Origin: Thiohalocapsa sp. PB-PSB1
GTDB lineage: Bacteria > Pseudomonadota > Gammaproteobacteria > Chromatiales > Chromatiaceae
DNA length: 64,000 nucleotides
Assembly: GCA_016745215.1 (NCBI GenBank)
Contig: CP050890.1
Coordinates: forward strand, 7,519,001-7,583,000
Reading direction: 5' to 3'
Under the pieces are notes generated by a model. It searched no databases. It saw only the letters and a list, made by a program, of their open reading frames with translations, and was not told the DNA's origin. Shown one piece after another: positions 8,917 to 17,489 of this stretch; the first letter of the stretch is position 1, and each line of letters begins with the position of its first letter. Made by a program: the position numbers and the translations under genes.

Positions 8917-9608
8917 TGCGTATTTTGCTGGTTGAAGACGACGACCGCTTGGCCGACGGAGTCGTCCGCGCGCTCGATGCCGCCGGCTTTGTCACCGAGC
9001 GGATCGCCGACGGAGAGGACGCCTGGTTCCGCGGCGATACCGAGGGCTGGTCCGCCGTGGTTCTGGATCTGGGACTGCCAGGCATGGATGGGCTTTCGCT
9101 CTTGCGCCGCTGGCGTGCCGCTGGCCAGCACTTCCCGGTGTTGATCCTCACCGCCCGCGGCGATTGGCAGGAGCGGGTGGAGGGCATCGACGCCGGCGCA
9201 GACGACTACTTGCCCAAGCCGTTTCGAATGGAAGAGCTGATCGCGCGACTGCGCGCCCTGGTCCGCCGCGCCGCGGGCCTGGCCTCGGCCCGGTTGAGCG
9301 TCGGCCCCCTGACGCTGGACACTCGGCGCATGCAGGTCAGCCGTGACGGCGTGCCGCTGCATCTTTCGCCCCAGGAATATCGGCTCGTCGCCTACCTGAT
9401 GCAGCACGCCGGTCGCGTGGTCTCGCAGCTGGAACTGACCGAGCAGCTCTATGCCCAGGATTTCGAGCGAGAATCCAACGCCATCGAGGTGCTGATCGGG
9501 CGCGTCCGCCGCAAGCTCGGCAAAGGTCTGATCCAGACTCGACGCGGCTTCGGCTACCTGATCGAGACCCTGGACGGAGTCACCGATCAGAGCTCGGCGC
9601 CACGGTGA
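8916..9608 (+). CDS. OmpR-family response regulator
   Basis: A 230-residue transcriptional regulator. The receiver domain has the acidic pocket EDDD (residues 7-10), the phospho-acceptor Asp51 in VVLDLGLPGMDG and the conserved Lys in YLPKPF. The C-terminal winged helix (about 130-222) contains LSPQEYRLVAYLM and RRKLGKGLIQTRRGFGYLI. It is translationally coupled to the PepSY gene before it and overlaps the kinase GTG after it by four bases. The divergent cytochrome operon is the obvious target, inferred from position. Confidence 0.95.
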   Translation: MRILLVEDDDRLADGVVRALDAAGFVTERIADGEDAWFRGDTEGWSAVVLDLGLPGMDGLSLLRRWRAAGQHFPVLILTARGDWQERVEGIDAGADDYLPKPFRMEELIARLRALVRRAAGLASARLSVGPLTLDTRRMQVSRDGVPLHLSPQEYRLVAYLMQHAGRVVSQLELTEQLYAQDFERESNAIEVLIGRVRRKLGKGLIQTRRGFGYLIETLDGVTDQSSAPR

Positions 9609-10975
9609 CCCGCCGCTCCCTGCGTGCGCGCCTGACGCTGGCGGCAGCATTGTCCATCGCGCTGGCGCTGTTGGTCGCAGCCGCCGGACTCGTCGTCTTG
9701 TTCGAGGGCCACGTCGAACGCCGCATGGGCCAAGAGTTGGAGGCTCAGCTTGGACAGCTCGCCGCGGCGGTGCAGATCCATGCCGACGGCGGCGTCGGCG
9801 TCGACCCGCAACCGCCGGACCCGCGTCTGGCCAAGCCCCTCGGCGGTCTGTACTGGCAGGTCGATGACGAGCGCGACGGCCGCCGCATCATCGGCGCCGC
9901 GCGCTCGCGCTCGCTCTGGGACCGACCGTTGCGCCTGCCGCAGGATCTACCGGCGCCGGGCATCATCCACAGCCATCGCCTGCCCGGTCCGGATGGTCGT
10001 GGACTGCTGGTGCGCGAGCGCCGCATCCTGCTCGGCGCCAGCGACAGCGCCCACGCGCTGCGCCTGATGACTGCCATCGACGCCGACGAGCTGAAGCGCG
10101 CCCGCAACGCCTTCGCCACCGACATGCTCCCCTACCTGTTGCTGATCGCGCTGGTTCTCGGCCTGGCCACGCTGGTACAGATTCGCGCCGGGCTGGCCCC
10201 GCTGGAGAGCGTGCGCCGCGGTGTCGGCGCTATTCGCTCGGGTCGTGCTCGGCGCCTGGCTGACGATTACCCCGATGAGGTCATGCCCCTGGTCGCTGAG
10301 GTCAACGCCCTGCTCAGCGCCCGCGAGCAGGCCATCGAGCGCGCCCGCGCCTGGACCGCAGACCTCGCCCACGGCCTGAAGACGCCGCTGGCCGCCCTCG
10401 CCGCCGACGCTGAGCGCCTGCGTCGCGCGGGCGAACCGGCGCTGGCCGACGACCTCGAACAACTCGCCGAGGCCATGCGCCGACGCGTCGACCGCGAGCT
10501 GATTCGCGCGCGCGTGCGCTCCGGTACCGAAATCCATCAGGCCCGTTCCGACCTGGTCGATGCTTGCCGGAGATTGCTGCGTACGCTGCGTCGCACCCCG
10601 ATGGGGGAGGGCATCGACTGGCGGCTGCATGCGCCGCAGCAGGCCGTTGCTGCGCTGATGCTCGACGACCTGATGGACCTGCTTGGTAACCTGCTGGAGA
10701 ACGCCGCAAAATGGGCAACGCAAACCGTCGACATTCGGATCCACGCCGGCGAGCGAATCGGCATCATCATCGCCGACGACGGCCCCGGTGTGCCCGACGC
10801 TGAACTGCCCTGCCTCGGCGAGCGTGGCCTGCGCTTGGATCTGCAAAAGGAAGGCAGCGGCCTTGGTCTCGCCATTGTGCGCGACGTCATTGATGCCTAT
10901 GGCGGCAGTATCGCCTTCAGGCGCGCCGATGGCGGCGGCTTGTCAGTACGACTAGAACTACCGGCAGCGGATTGA
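9605..10975 (+). CDS. Sensor histidine kinase
   Basis: A 456-residue membrane kinase, start GTG overlapping the regulator stop. Transmembrane helix 1 spans about residues 10-37, a periplasmic sensor region follows, and helix 2 is near 170-190 (YLLLIALVLGLATLVQI), then HAMP. The H-box reads DLAHGLKTPLAAL, with the phospho-accepting His, and the ATPase domain has the N-box LLGNLLENAAKWA, DDGPGVP and GSGLGLAIVRD. The domain order resembles PhoQ-type kinases. The signal is unknown; redox or ligand state sensed near the cytochromes is an inference from neighbours. Confidence 0.95.
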   Translation: MTRRSLRARLTLAAALSIALALLVAAAGLVVLFEGHVERRMGQELEAQLGQLAAAVQIHADGGVGVDPQPPDPRLAKPLGGLYWQVDDERDGRRIIGAARSRSLWDRPLRLPQDLPAPGIIHSHRLPGPDGRGLLVRERRILLGASDSAHALRLMTAIDADELKRARNAFATDMLPYLLLIALVLGLATLVQIRAGLAPLESVRRGVGAIRSGRARRLADDYPDEVMPLVAEVNALLSAREQAIERARAWTADLAHGLKTPLAALAADAERLRRAGEPALADDLEQLAEAMRRRVDRELIRARVRSGTEIHQARSDLVDACRRLLRTLRRTPMGEGIDWRLHAPQQAVAALMLDDLMDLLGNLLENAAKWATQTVDIRIHAGERIGIIIADDGPGVPDAELPCLGERGLRLDLQKEGSGLGLAIVRDVIDAYGGSIAFRRADGGGLSVRLELPAAD

Positions 10976-11066
10976 GATCCTTGGCTGCGCCACAGCAATG
11001 GCCGGTCCGGAGATCCTCTGTCTGCGGATTGCGGATAAAGATGGCTTGCCCGCGACCTTTGCCGAT

Positions 11067-11935
11067 GGGAAAAAGGGGACAGACCAGATGGGAAAAAGGG
11101 TGGGAAAAAGGGGACAGACCACGTTTTCTACAATGCAAGCTCACCTTGCGCATCCGCATCGATTTCCTTTAGCGGCCGTCCCGGTGCCTCCTTCCAGGTT
11201 CGTCTACCGAGCATAGCGGCGATCTGCCGCTTGAACTTTGCGCTGCCAATCACGAAGCCGCCGTTGGTGCACTCGCGGAAACATTGATGCGACTCGGCAC
11301 CGAGCATATCCTCGAACAACCTGCGATACGCAGCAAAACGAGCCTGATCAGCGTCTGCCAAGCCTTGGTACAGCGGGTGCGGTGTGACCATGGAATCCTG
11401 GCGGCCAAGCGCATTGGCCCGATGGCTCGACCAGCGATAATCACCAGGCACACTGACCATCGAGGCACGAACCGGATTGAGCTCGATGTAACGCTGGCAG
11501 GCCAGCAGACAGGTGTCGGCCTCAATCAGCGATGAGCGGAACCGGCCCTCGAACAAGCCGCCCGTGCGACGAGAGGTCCGGTTGACGTGCTGGACAGACC
11601 GCTGCCCAACGCGCTTCATCACCGCCGACACGCCATCATCGCGTGCGGCGGTCATCAGCAGATGAAGGTGGTTGGTCATCAGCACATACGCGTGCACAGC
11701 AACCGATTCCTCCGCAGCCACCGCGGCCAGATGATCCAGGAAAAACTGGCGATCAGCATCCTCGAAAAACACCGCAGCCCGGTCGATCCCGCGCAGGATC
11801 AGGTGCATTGGATAGCCGGCGGCGATGATACGTGCGCGTCTAGGCATGGATCACAGGATCTCAAAGACAATAGCAACATAGCACCGAACCAAGTCTAGCA
11901 GAAAAACCTGGTCTGTCCCTGTTTTCCCCCAATTT
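11067..11935. mobile_element. RAYT unit 1 with flanking GGTCTGTCCC repeats
   Basis: The RAYT gene at 11128-11847 is flanked by inverted copies of one motif: GGGGACAGACC twice on the left (11079-11122, separated by GGGAAAAAGGG) and GGTCTGTCCCTGTTTTCCCC on the right (about 11911-11930). This is the arrangement expected of a REP-associated tyrosine transposase with the repeats it mobilises. The same motif reappears in tandem at 28559-28620. Confidence 0.8.
11128..11847 (-). CDS. REP-associated tyrosine transposase (Y1 family), copy 1
   Basis: A 239-residue IS200/IS605-like single-strand nuclease of the RAYT group. The metal-binding HUH-type motif is seen as NHLHLLM at about residues 58-64, and the catalytic-Tyr helix as CQRYIELNPVRA near 140-150. 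The opening MPRRARIIAAGYPMHLILRG is typical of the family. Such proteins are domesticated and copy or move REP hairpins rather than themselves, and the flanking GGTCTGTCCC motifs are its probable substrates. A 28-codon remnant of a sister copy lies at 28414-28497. Confidence 0.92.
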   Translation of the reverse strand: MPRRARIIAAGYPMHLILRGIDRAAVFFEDADRQFFLDHLAAVAAEESVAVHAYVLMTNHLHLLMTAARDDGVSAVMKRVGQRSVQHVNRTSRRTGGLFEGRFRSSLIEADTCLLACQRYIELNPVRASMVSVPGDYRWSSHRANALGRQDSMVTPHPLYQGLADADQARFAAYRRLFEDMLGAESHQCFRECTNGGFVIGSAKFKRQIAAMLGRRTWKEAPGRPLKEIDADAQGELAL

Positions 11936-12137
11936 TTTTAAAATAAAAATAGAGTCTTACGGAAAAGCACCAAGAACATGCTAGTTAGTTGGTCGGAGCT
12001 AGGAACTGAGGCCTCCGTGCACACTGCCGCTGGATTGCGCAGAGAATTACCTGGGGAGCATTCAGGGTTGCGTCAGAGCCTGGATGCCATCAACTCGGGT
12101 TGATACAAGGCTGCAAACAAACCAGGAGGTCCAGCAT

Positions 12138-13145
12138 ATGTCTGAGCAACCATCGAGGCTGCCGTTGCCACCACGCCCACTGCGAGCCGACGGCGAACCA
12201 AGGCGCATCGGCGTCGAGATCGAATTCGGTGGCTTGAGCGTTGACGAGACCACCGAGCTGGTCGCCGATCAGTTTGGTGGCGACGGCGAGACCATCGGAC
12301 GCTATGAGCGACAGATCAGCGGCGATCCGGCTGGCCCCTGGTCCGTCGAATTGGATTTTACTCTGCTGAAAGAGCTGGGTCGCCGCGAACGCGACCGCGA
12401 GGGTCTGGCCGCCACGGTTGAGTCGCTGGCCGAAGAAACCCTGCGGCAGCTCTCCGAGCCGGTGGTGCCAGTGGAAGTCGTAAGCCCGCCGCTGCCGATG
12501 TCGCGCCTCGGCGAGGTCGAGCAACTGATCGGTCGGCTGCGCGAGGCCGGTGCCCGAGGTACCGGGGACGAACTGATCTACGTCTTCGGTATGCAGCTGA
12601 ATCCGGAATTGCCGGACACCGACGTCGACACCGCACGACAGTATCTGCAAGCCTTTCTATGCCTGGAGGACTGGTTGCGCGAGCGTGCACAGGTGGACCT
12701 GGCCCGGCGCCTGACCTTGTTTGCCGACCCCTTCCCCAAGAACTACATCCGTACCTGCATCGATCCAGGCTATACCCCAAACCGCGACCGGCTGATCGAT
12801 GACTATCTGCAGGAGAATCCGACGCGCAATCGTGCTTTGGATATGCTGCCATTGTTCACCCATTGGGATGCGCAGCGGGTACAGGACAAAGTCGACGATC
12901 GCCGGGTCAAGGCACGGCCGACGCTGCATTACCGGCTGCCCAACTGCGAAATCGACAAACCCGGCTGGGGACTCGCCACGATCTGGGCGGATTGGCTGGT
13001 GCTCGAGCGACTGGCCACGGATGCGGTTCAGCTCGGCGCCATCTGTCGCCATTACGCGACCTTCCTGGATCGCCCCCTCGCCCGGCTCAGCGGCAATTGG
13101 TTACAGGAGTGCGAGAAATGGCTGCGCACCGAAGGGCTCCTCTAA
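12138..13145 (+). CDS. Putative amidoligase, copy 1
   Basis: A 335-residue member of the Amidoligase_2 family (PF12224), relatives of the glutamine-synthetase/GCS fold that use ATP to join an amine to a carboxylate. The diagnostic E-x-E strand is seen early (GVEIEFGG, residues 23-30), and a conserved block with WSVELDFTLL and VEVVSPPLPM follows. I chose the ATG at 12138 because AGGAGG stands nine bases upstream; the frame runs 18 codons further up. The next gene, a class I glutamine amidotransferase, overlaps by 28 bases. Amidoligase plus GATase pairs are a described association thought to make or trim an amide-linked small molecule or peptide; the actual product is unknown. The second copy at 28783 differs at three visible residues. 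Confidence 0.85.
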   Translation: MSEQPSRLPLPPRPLRADGEPRRIGVEIEFGGLSVDETTELVADQFGGDGETIGRYERQISGDPAGPWSVELDFTLLKELGRRERDREGLAATVESLAEETLRQLSEPVVPVEVVSPPLPMSRLGEVEQLIGRLREAGARGTGDELIYVFGMQLNPELPDTDVDTARQYLQAFLCLEDWLRERAQVDLARRLTLFADPFPKNYIRTCIDPGYTPNRDRLIDDYLQENPTRNRALDMLPLFTHWDAQRVQDKVDDRRVKARPTLHYRLPNCEIDKPGWGLATIWADWLVLERLATDAVQLGAICRHYATFLDRPLARLSGNWLQECEKWLRTEGLL

Positions 13146-13828
13146 TCGCCGTCACCGGACCCTCCCGGGGCGGGCTGGCGCCGCGGCTGCTGGTGACGCT
13201 GGGGCTCAGGCTCGAGGGCGCCCGGGTGCTGACGCTCACCCCAAGGCAGGTCTGGTCGGAGCTGGATCTGGACCGGGTCGACGGCGTCGTCATCACCGGT
13301 GGGCATGATGTAGATCCCGTGCTCTATGCCGCAGCCCCGGAAGTGAAGCCCAAACATGACCCGGCCCGGGATGCTCTGGAATCCGCTGTCATCGACCGCA
13401 GCCTAGCCCTGGGTTTGCCATTGCTCGGCATCTGCCGCGGCGCCCAATTACTGAATGTCCGCCTTAGCGGCAGTTTGTTCCAGGAATTGCGCTCGCGTCG
13501 GCGGCGCACGTCCAACCGTTGGACCATCCTGCCGCTGAAGACATTGCGGGTGGAGCCAGGCACCCGTTTACAACAGATGATTCGCCGTCCGCGGGTGCGG
13601 ATCAACAGCCTGCATAATCAGGGCATCGATCGGCTCGGCGATGGATTGGTGGTCGCTGGCCGCGACCTCGATGGCATCGTGCAGGCGGTGGAAATGCCTG
13701 GGCGTCCGTTCGTGCTCGGCGTACAGTGGCACCCGGAATTTTTGCTCTACCAGAGCCACCAGCGGCGCCTGTTCCGCACGCTGGTGGACCAGGCACACCG
13801 CTATCGTACCCAACATCCATCGAGTTGA
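13118..13828 (+). CDS. Class I glutamine amidotransferase-like hydrolase (C26), copy 1
   Basis: A 236-residue protein of the gamma-glutamyl-GABA hydrolase / PuuD class (Peptidase_C26). The catalytic Cys is at about 106 in LLGICRGAQLLNV; the His-Glu pair is in GVQWHPEF. VVITGGHDVDP corresponds to the oxyanion-side loop of the family. ATG at 13118 has AGGAG eight bases upstream and overlaps the amidoligase end in another frame, so the two are translationally linked. It probably hydrolyses the gamma-glutamyl or amide bond connected with the amidoligase product. Substrate unknown. Confidence 0.88.
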   Translation: MAAHRRAPLIAVTGPSRGGLAPRLLVTLGLRLEGARVLTLTPRQVWSELDLDRVDGVVITGGHDVDPVLYAAAPEVKPKHDPARDALESAVIDRSLALGLPLLGICRGAQLLNVRLSGSLFQELRSRRRRTSNRWTILPLKTLRVEPGTRLQQMIRRPRVRINSLHNQGIDRLGDGLVVAGRDLDGIVQAVEMPGRPFVLGVQWHPEFLLYQSHQRRLFRTLVDQAHRYRTQHPSS

Positions 13829-14478
13829 ATGTGACAGGCGACCTCGGCTCGAGATCCAAATTGTAAACCGGACCCTGCACAGCCTGCCTTCTGCAAAGCG
13901 GGTAGGCAGCTTTTGTACATCCAGCCCCCCGTTCGGTCATCCAGCAAGCCTCCGCTTTGCGATCAGGAGTTCGGCTCAGGCGATTGTTGGAGAAAACAGA
14001 CCAACTGGCGCCGGACGAAGGACAAGCCAGGCGGTCTGTTTTTCGACAGAAATCGCCCTGGATAACTGGACCCGCTCAATGATGGGCGATCAGGTCGGCG
14101 CCGACCAAAACCATGCCTTGAACCGGGTGATTTAGCTTGTTGAAATCCCTATACTCGGCGAAGACGGCTAGGCTGGATGAGAGGCTGGGCGAAGAATTTA
14201 GGAGCAAGCCTTTCGCTGGAGTGCGGCAAGTCCAGGGATAACGGACAGCGAGCAACCATTCGCCAAGGCAGCAGACCGCCAAGGTCGGTCATGAGGTATT
14301 CTTCACTGAGCCTTCGTGCGCTGCGCGAGCGCAAACCGCCCCCGTCCTCGATCGATGGCACGACGTGCACTCGAATGTCAGTGCTTCGAACGATGGCTCC
14401 AGTTCGTTTTCAGCGGGCCACAAACAAGAGCGTTCAACCATCTCGTTATCGACTTGATCCCGTCTCGAAGGGGGAATC
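13829..14478. other. Gene-free gap with a long hairpin, module copy 1
   Basis: 650 bases without a convincing gene. At 13978-14057 the GGCGATTG repeat forms a long hairpin: AGGCGATTG...GAAAACAGACC pairs with GGTCTGTTTTTC...AAATCGCC. The rest, up to the Shine-Dalgarno site at 14470, presumably holds the promoter of the PEP-CTERM gene. The same gap is repeated at 30474-31124 with one added base near 30547. Confidence 0.6.
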
Positions 14479-15156
14479 ATGGCAATCTCCAATTCTGTCC
14501 TAGCCGTTGTCTCTGCCGCTGCACTCTGTGCTGGAACCTTCTCGATGAAGGCCATATCCGGCACCATCTTGAATTTCAGCGGAACCGATCCGGCGCTCAT
14601 TGGCGATATGTATCCGGTCGAGTCACTTGGGGTTATTGGAACTCTGGATGTGGATTTGGACACCCCGGCGAGCTTTACCGGCACGACCTTCAATACTTAT
14701 GCAGATGCCGTCATCGCGATGGACATCGAAGTTTTCGATATCAACGACAATTCGCTCGGGACCATCCAGGCCACGGGCGGTGATGTTCGCATCGACGACA
14801 GCGGTCAGGTTGGACTCCTGCAAATCCTGAATTTCGAGAGCTATACTGGCCTTCCGACCGGTACCTTTCAGCAGCGTGTCATGGATAACGTCCTCTTCAA
14901 TTTCCAGTTTCCGGAGGGTTCGCTGGATGGACGCAGCCTGGATAAAGTAGAGCTCATCAATGATCCGAACAATTTCAACCAGGGCACACTGAATTTCCGC
15001 GAGGGCACGGTCATTCTCGATCAATTCAATGTAGGCGAACCCTATGCCACCAACAGGGTATCCGCTCCAGGAACCTTTGCGATTCTGGCGCTGGGGATGA
15101 TTGGTATGTTGAGAATGCGCCGCCGGGTATTTGGCCTGCACAGGGCCAGAACGTGA
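14479..15156 (+). CDS. PEP-CTERM-type exported protein, copy 1
   Basis: A 225-residue secreted protein with no recognised enzyme domain. Residues 1-26 form a signal peptide (SVLAVVSAAALCAGTF). The C-terminus has the tripartite exosortase-type sorting signal: a VSAPGT motif (P-E-P variant), hydrophobic FAILALGMIGML and a basic RMRRR end. The body is Asp/Asn/Thr-rich and beta-like, typical of PEP-CTERM extracellular-matrix proteins. It ends about 23 residues after the motif, a slightly long tail. It forms the third gene of the duplicated module; copy 2 differs at F to L and R to H in the tail. Confidence 0.75.
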   Translation: MAISNSVLAVVSAAALCAGTFSMKAISGTILNFSGTDPALIGDMYPVESLGVIGTLDVDLDTPASFTGTTFNTYADAVIAMDIEVFDINDNSLGTIQATGGDVRIDDSGQVGLLQILNFESYTGLPTGTFQQRVMDNVLFNFQFPEGSLDGRSLDKVELINDPNNFNQGTLNFREGTVILDQFNVGEPYATNRVSAPGTFAILALGMIGMLRMRRRVFGLHRART

Positions 15157-15293
15157 AGTCATTGCCAACATCGGCATCATTCGATCAACTACAGAGAGTG
15201 CAAGGAGATACATGGAGTACGAAAAGCCCCAAAGAAGATGAAGGCAAAGAAAAGACCGAAATCGAATTCTGCTTTTCTGTGTGCCTCTTGGTT

Positions 15294-15470
15294 AGCGGTT
15301 CATGAATAACCTGATACAACGCTATCCAGACATCGGCGGAGTGCAATCGGGGTCGCTATCGGAATCGGAATCGAGAGAGAAAACGCCCTATGCCATTCGG
15401 TCATGAGCAGCTCGACATAGAGCGTGCGGCCACCGAGTCTATCGGCTGAGCCTTCCGCTACTGCGAGGGG
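15294..15470. repeat. Interspersed module tail, copy linked to duplication 1
   Basis: Starts at GGTTCATGAATAACC and runs through GAGCGTGCGGCC to CTACTGCGAG. The same sequence is at 31939-32254 (interrupted by a 132-bp MITE) and at 36505-36690. It contains TCGGAATCGGAATCG units that on the minus strand read as Asp-Ser repeats. The site ACCTGATA at 15309-15316 is the uninterrupted target of the MITE in copy 2. Confidence 0.75.
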
Positions 15471-15540
15471 TGCAACCCGCCCAGCGCGACCTGATCGGGA
15501 TTGGAATAAGCGATACCGTCGAACACCATGAATCGCAGCG

Positions 15541-16905
15541 GTCGCCCGCAAGCGGGCTCCTACCCAGAGCCGAGCCTATGGTTGGTGTGCACGTCTTTCG
15601 ATCGATGAGCTTGGGGCCGTCGGCAGAGATGACATTGCCGCGCTGGGTCCGGTAGGAGCCCGCTTGCGGGCGACGGAGAGCCCGAGGCCATCGCGACGGT
15701 CGCCCGCAAGCGGGCTCCTACCCAGGGCCGAGCGCATGGGTTGGTGTGCACGTCTTTCGCTCGATGAGCTTGGTGCTGTCGGCAGAGATGACATTGCCGC
15801 GCCGGGACCGGTAGGAGCCCGCTTGCGGGCGACGGAGAGCCCGAGGCCATCGCGACGGTCGCCCGCAAGCGGGCTCCTACCCAGGGCCGAGCGCATGGGT
15901 TGGTGTGCACGTCTTTCGATCGATGAGCTTGGGGCTGTCGGCAGAGATGACATTGCCGCGCCGGGACCGGTAGGAGCCCGCTTGCGGGCGACGGAGAGCC
16001 CGAGGCCATCGCGACGGTCGCCCGCAAGCGGGCTCCTACCCAGGGCCGAGCGTATGGTTGGTCTGCACGTCTTTCGCTCGATGAGCTTCGGGCTGTCGGC
16101 AGAGATGACATCGCCGCGCTGGGACCAGTAGGAGCCCGCTTGCGGGCGACGGAGAGCCCGAGGCCATCGCGACGGTCGCCCGCAAGCGGGCTCCTACCCA
16201 GGGCTGAGCGTATGGTTGGTGTGCAGGTCTTTCGATCGATGAGCTTCGGGCTGTCGGCAGAGATGACATCGCCGCGCCGGGACCGGTAGGAGCCCGCTTG
16301 CGGGCGATGGAGAGCCCGAGGCCATCGCGACGGTCGCCCGCAAGCGGGCTCCTACCCAGGGCCGAGCGTATGGTTGGTGTGCAGGTCTTTCGATCGATGA
16401 GCTTGGGACTGTCGGCAGAGATGACATTGCCGCGCTGGGACCGGTAGGAGCCCGCTTGCGGGCGATGGAGAGCCCGAGGCCATCGCCACGGTCGCCCGCA
16501 AGCGGGCTCCTACCTAGGGCCGAGCCTATGGTTGGTGTGCAGGTCTTTCGATCGATGAGCTTGGGGCTGTCAGCAGAGATGACATCGCCGCGCCGGGATC
16601 GGTAGGAGCCCGCTTGCGGGCGATGGAGAGCCCGAGGCCATCGCCACGGTCGCCCGCAAGCGGGCTCCTACCTAGGGCCGAGCCTATGGTTGGTGTGCAG
16701 GTCTTTCGATCGATGAGCTTGGGGCTGTCAGCAGAGATGACATCGCCGCGCCGGGACCAGTAGGAGCCCGCTTGCGGGCGACGGAGAGCCCGAGGCCATC
16801 GCGACGGTCGCCCGCAAGCGGGCTCCTACCTAGGGCCGAGCCTATGGTTGGTGTGCAGGTCTTTCGATCGATGAGCTTGGGGCTGTCGGCAGAGATGACA
16901 TCGCG
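15541..16905. repeat. Tandem array, nine units of about 158 bp with paired REP-like hairpins
   Basis: Units begin with GTCGCCCGCAAGCGGGCTCC at 15541, 15699, 15858, 16017, 16175, 16333, 16491, 16649 and 16807 (period 158-159). Each unit carries that REP-like sequence, a middle segment (GTCTTTCGATCGATGAGCTT, then GCAGAGATGACAT) and a second REP-like copy in the opposite direction, TAGGAGCCCGCTTGCGGGCG. So each unit is an inverted REP pair, like a BIME. The array ends abruptly at about 16905 against an ISAzo13-type remnant. It holds no gene; long ORFs on both strands are artefacts of base composition. Confidence 0.93.
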
Positions 16906-16978
16906 TATTGCCGCGCCGGGGTTTGTCTCATCGACGACGGTCGCCTTGTCGGCAGAGATTGGATCATGCGCATCGGTT

Positions 16979-17332
16979 TTTAAACAGGACTTGCAGAGCC
17001 TCGCCGATGAGCTTGGGATCGAAATTCGCATTGCTCATTATCCGCCCTACTGTTCTAAGTACAATCCCATCGAACACCGTCTCTTTCCCCATGTGACCCG
17101 TGCCTGCCAAGGCGTGATTTTCACCAGTACCGAGTTGGTCAAGGAACTCATGGAAAACACCCACACTGCAACGGGACTCGAGGCGTTCGTTCATGTCATG
17201 GATAAGGTCTATGAAACGGGGCGAAAAGTGGCGGCAGATTTCAAGCAAAACATGCGCATCCTCTTTGATACGTTTTTGCCAGCATGGAATGATCGCGCTG
17301 TTCCTGCTGCTTCTCAGGAGTGCACAAGTTAA
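16979..17332 (+). pseudogene. ISAzo13-type transposase, C-terminal remnant
   Basis: About 117 codons reading AHYPPYCSKYNPIEHRLFPH and then TRACQGVIFTS and a Lys/Glu-rich tail match the end of ISAzo13-family DDE transposases, including the region with the last catalytic acid (NPIEH). The N-terminal two thirds is missing and is replaced by the 158-bp array, whose last unit runs straight into it. It ends in a normal TAA. Bases 17333-17489 look like the rest of the old element's end and hold no gene. Confidence 0.82.
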
Positions 17333-17489
17333 TAAATTTCTATTCCTACAAGCGCAGATCCTGAGATCCAAGCCGGCAGCAAACCGTTTCCGCGCCGCAC
17401 CATCGTCCAGCACGGGCGGCAATTTTGCAGCATGACGCCGAGGCTAAAAAAAGTGTGTCGAAAAAACCGGTGCTACCTGGGTAGAATGT

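Noticed and set aside
9947..10846. 299-codon minus-strand frame opposite the sensor kinase
   Set aside because: Gln/Gly/Val-rich shadow of a clear histidine kinase gene.
15560..16427. Repetitive protein frames in the 158-bp array on both strands
   Set aside because: The unit length is not a multiple of three and both strands are open because of base composition; the sequence is explained by REP hairpins.
15541..16905. CRISPR array
   Set aside because: Units are 158 bp with no short identical repeat plus unique spacers; the intervals are as conserved as the hairpins. No cas genes are present. The same holds for 62056-63375.
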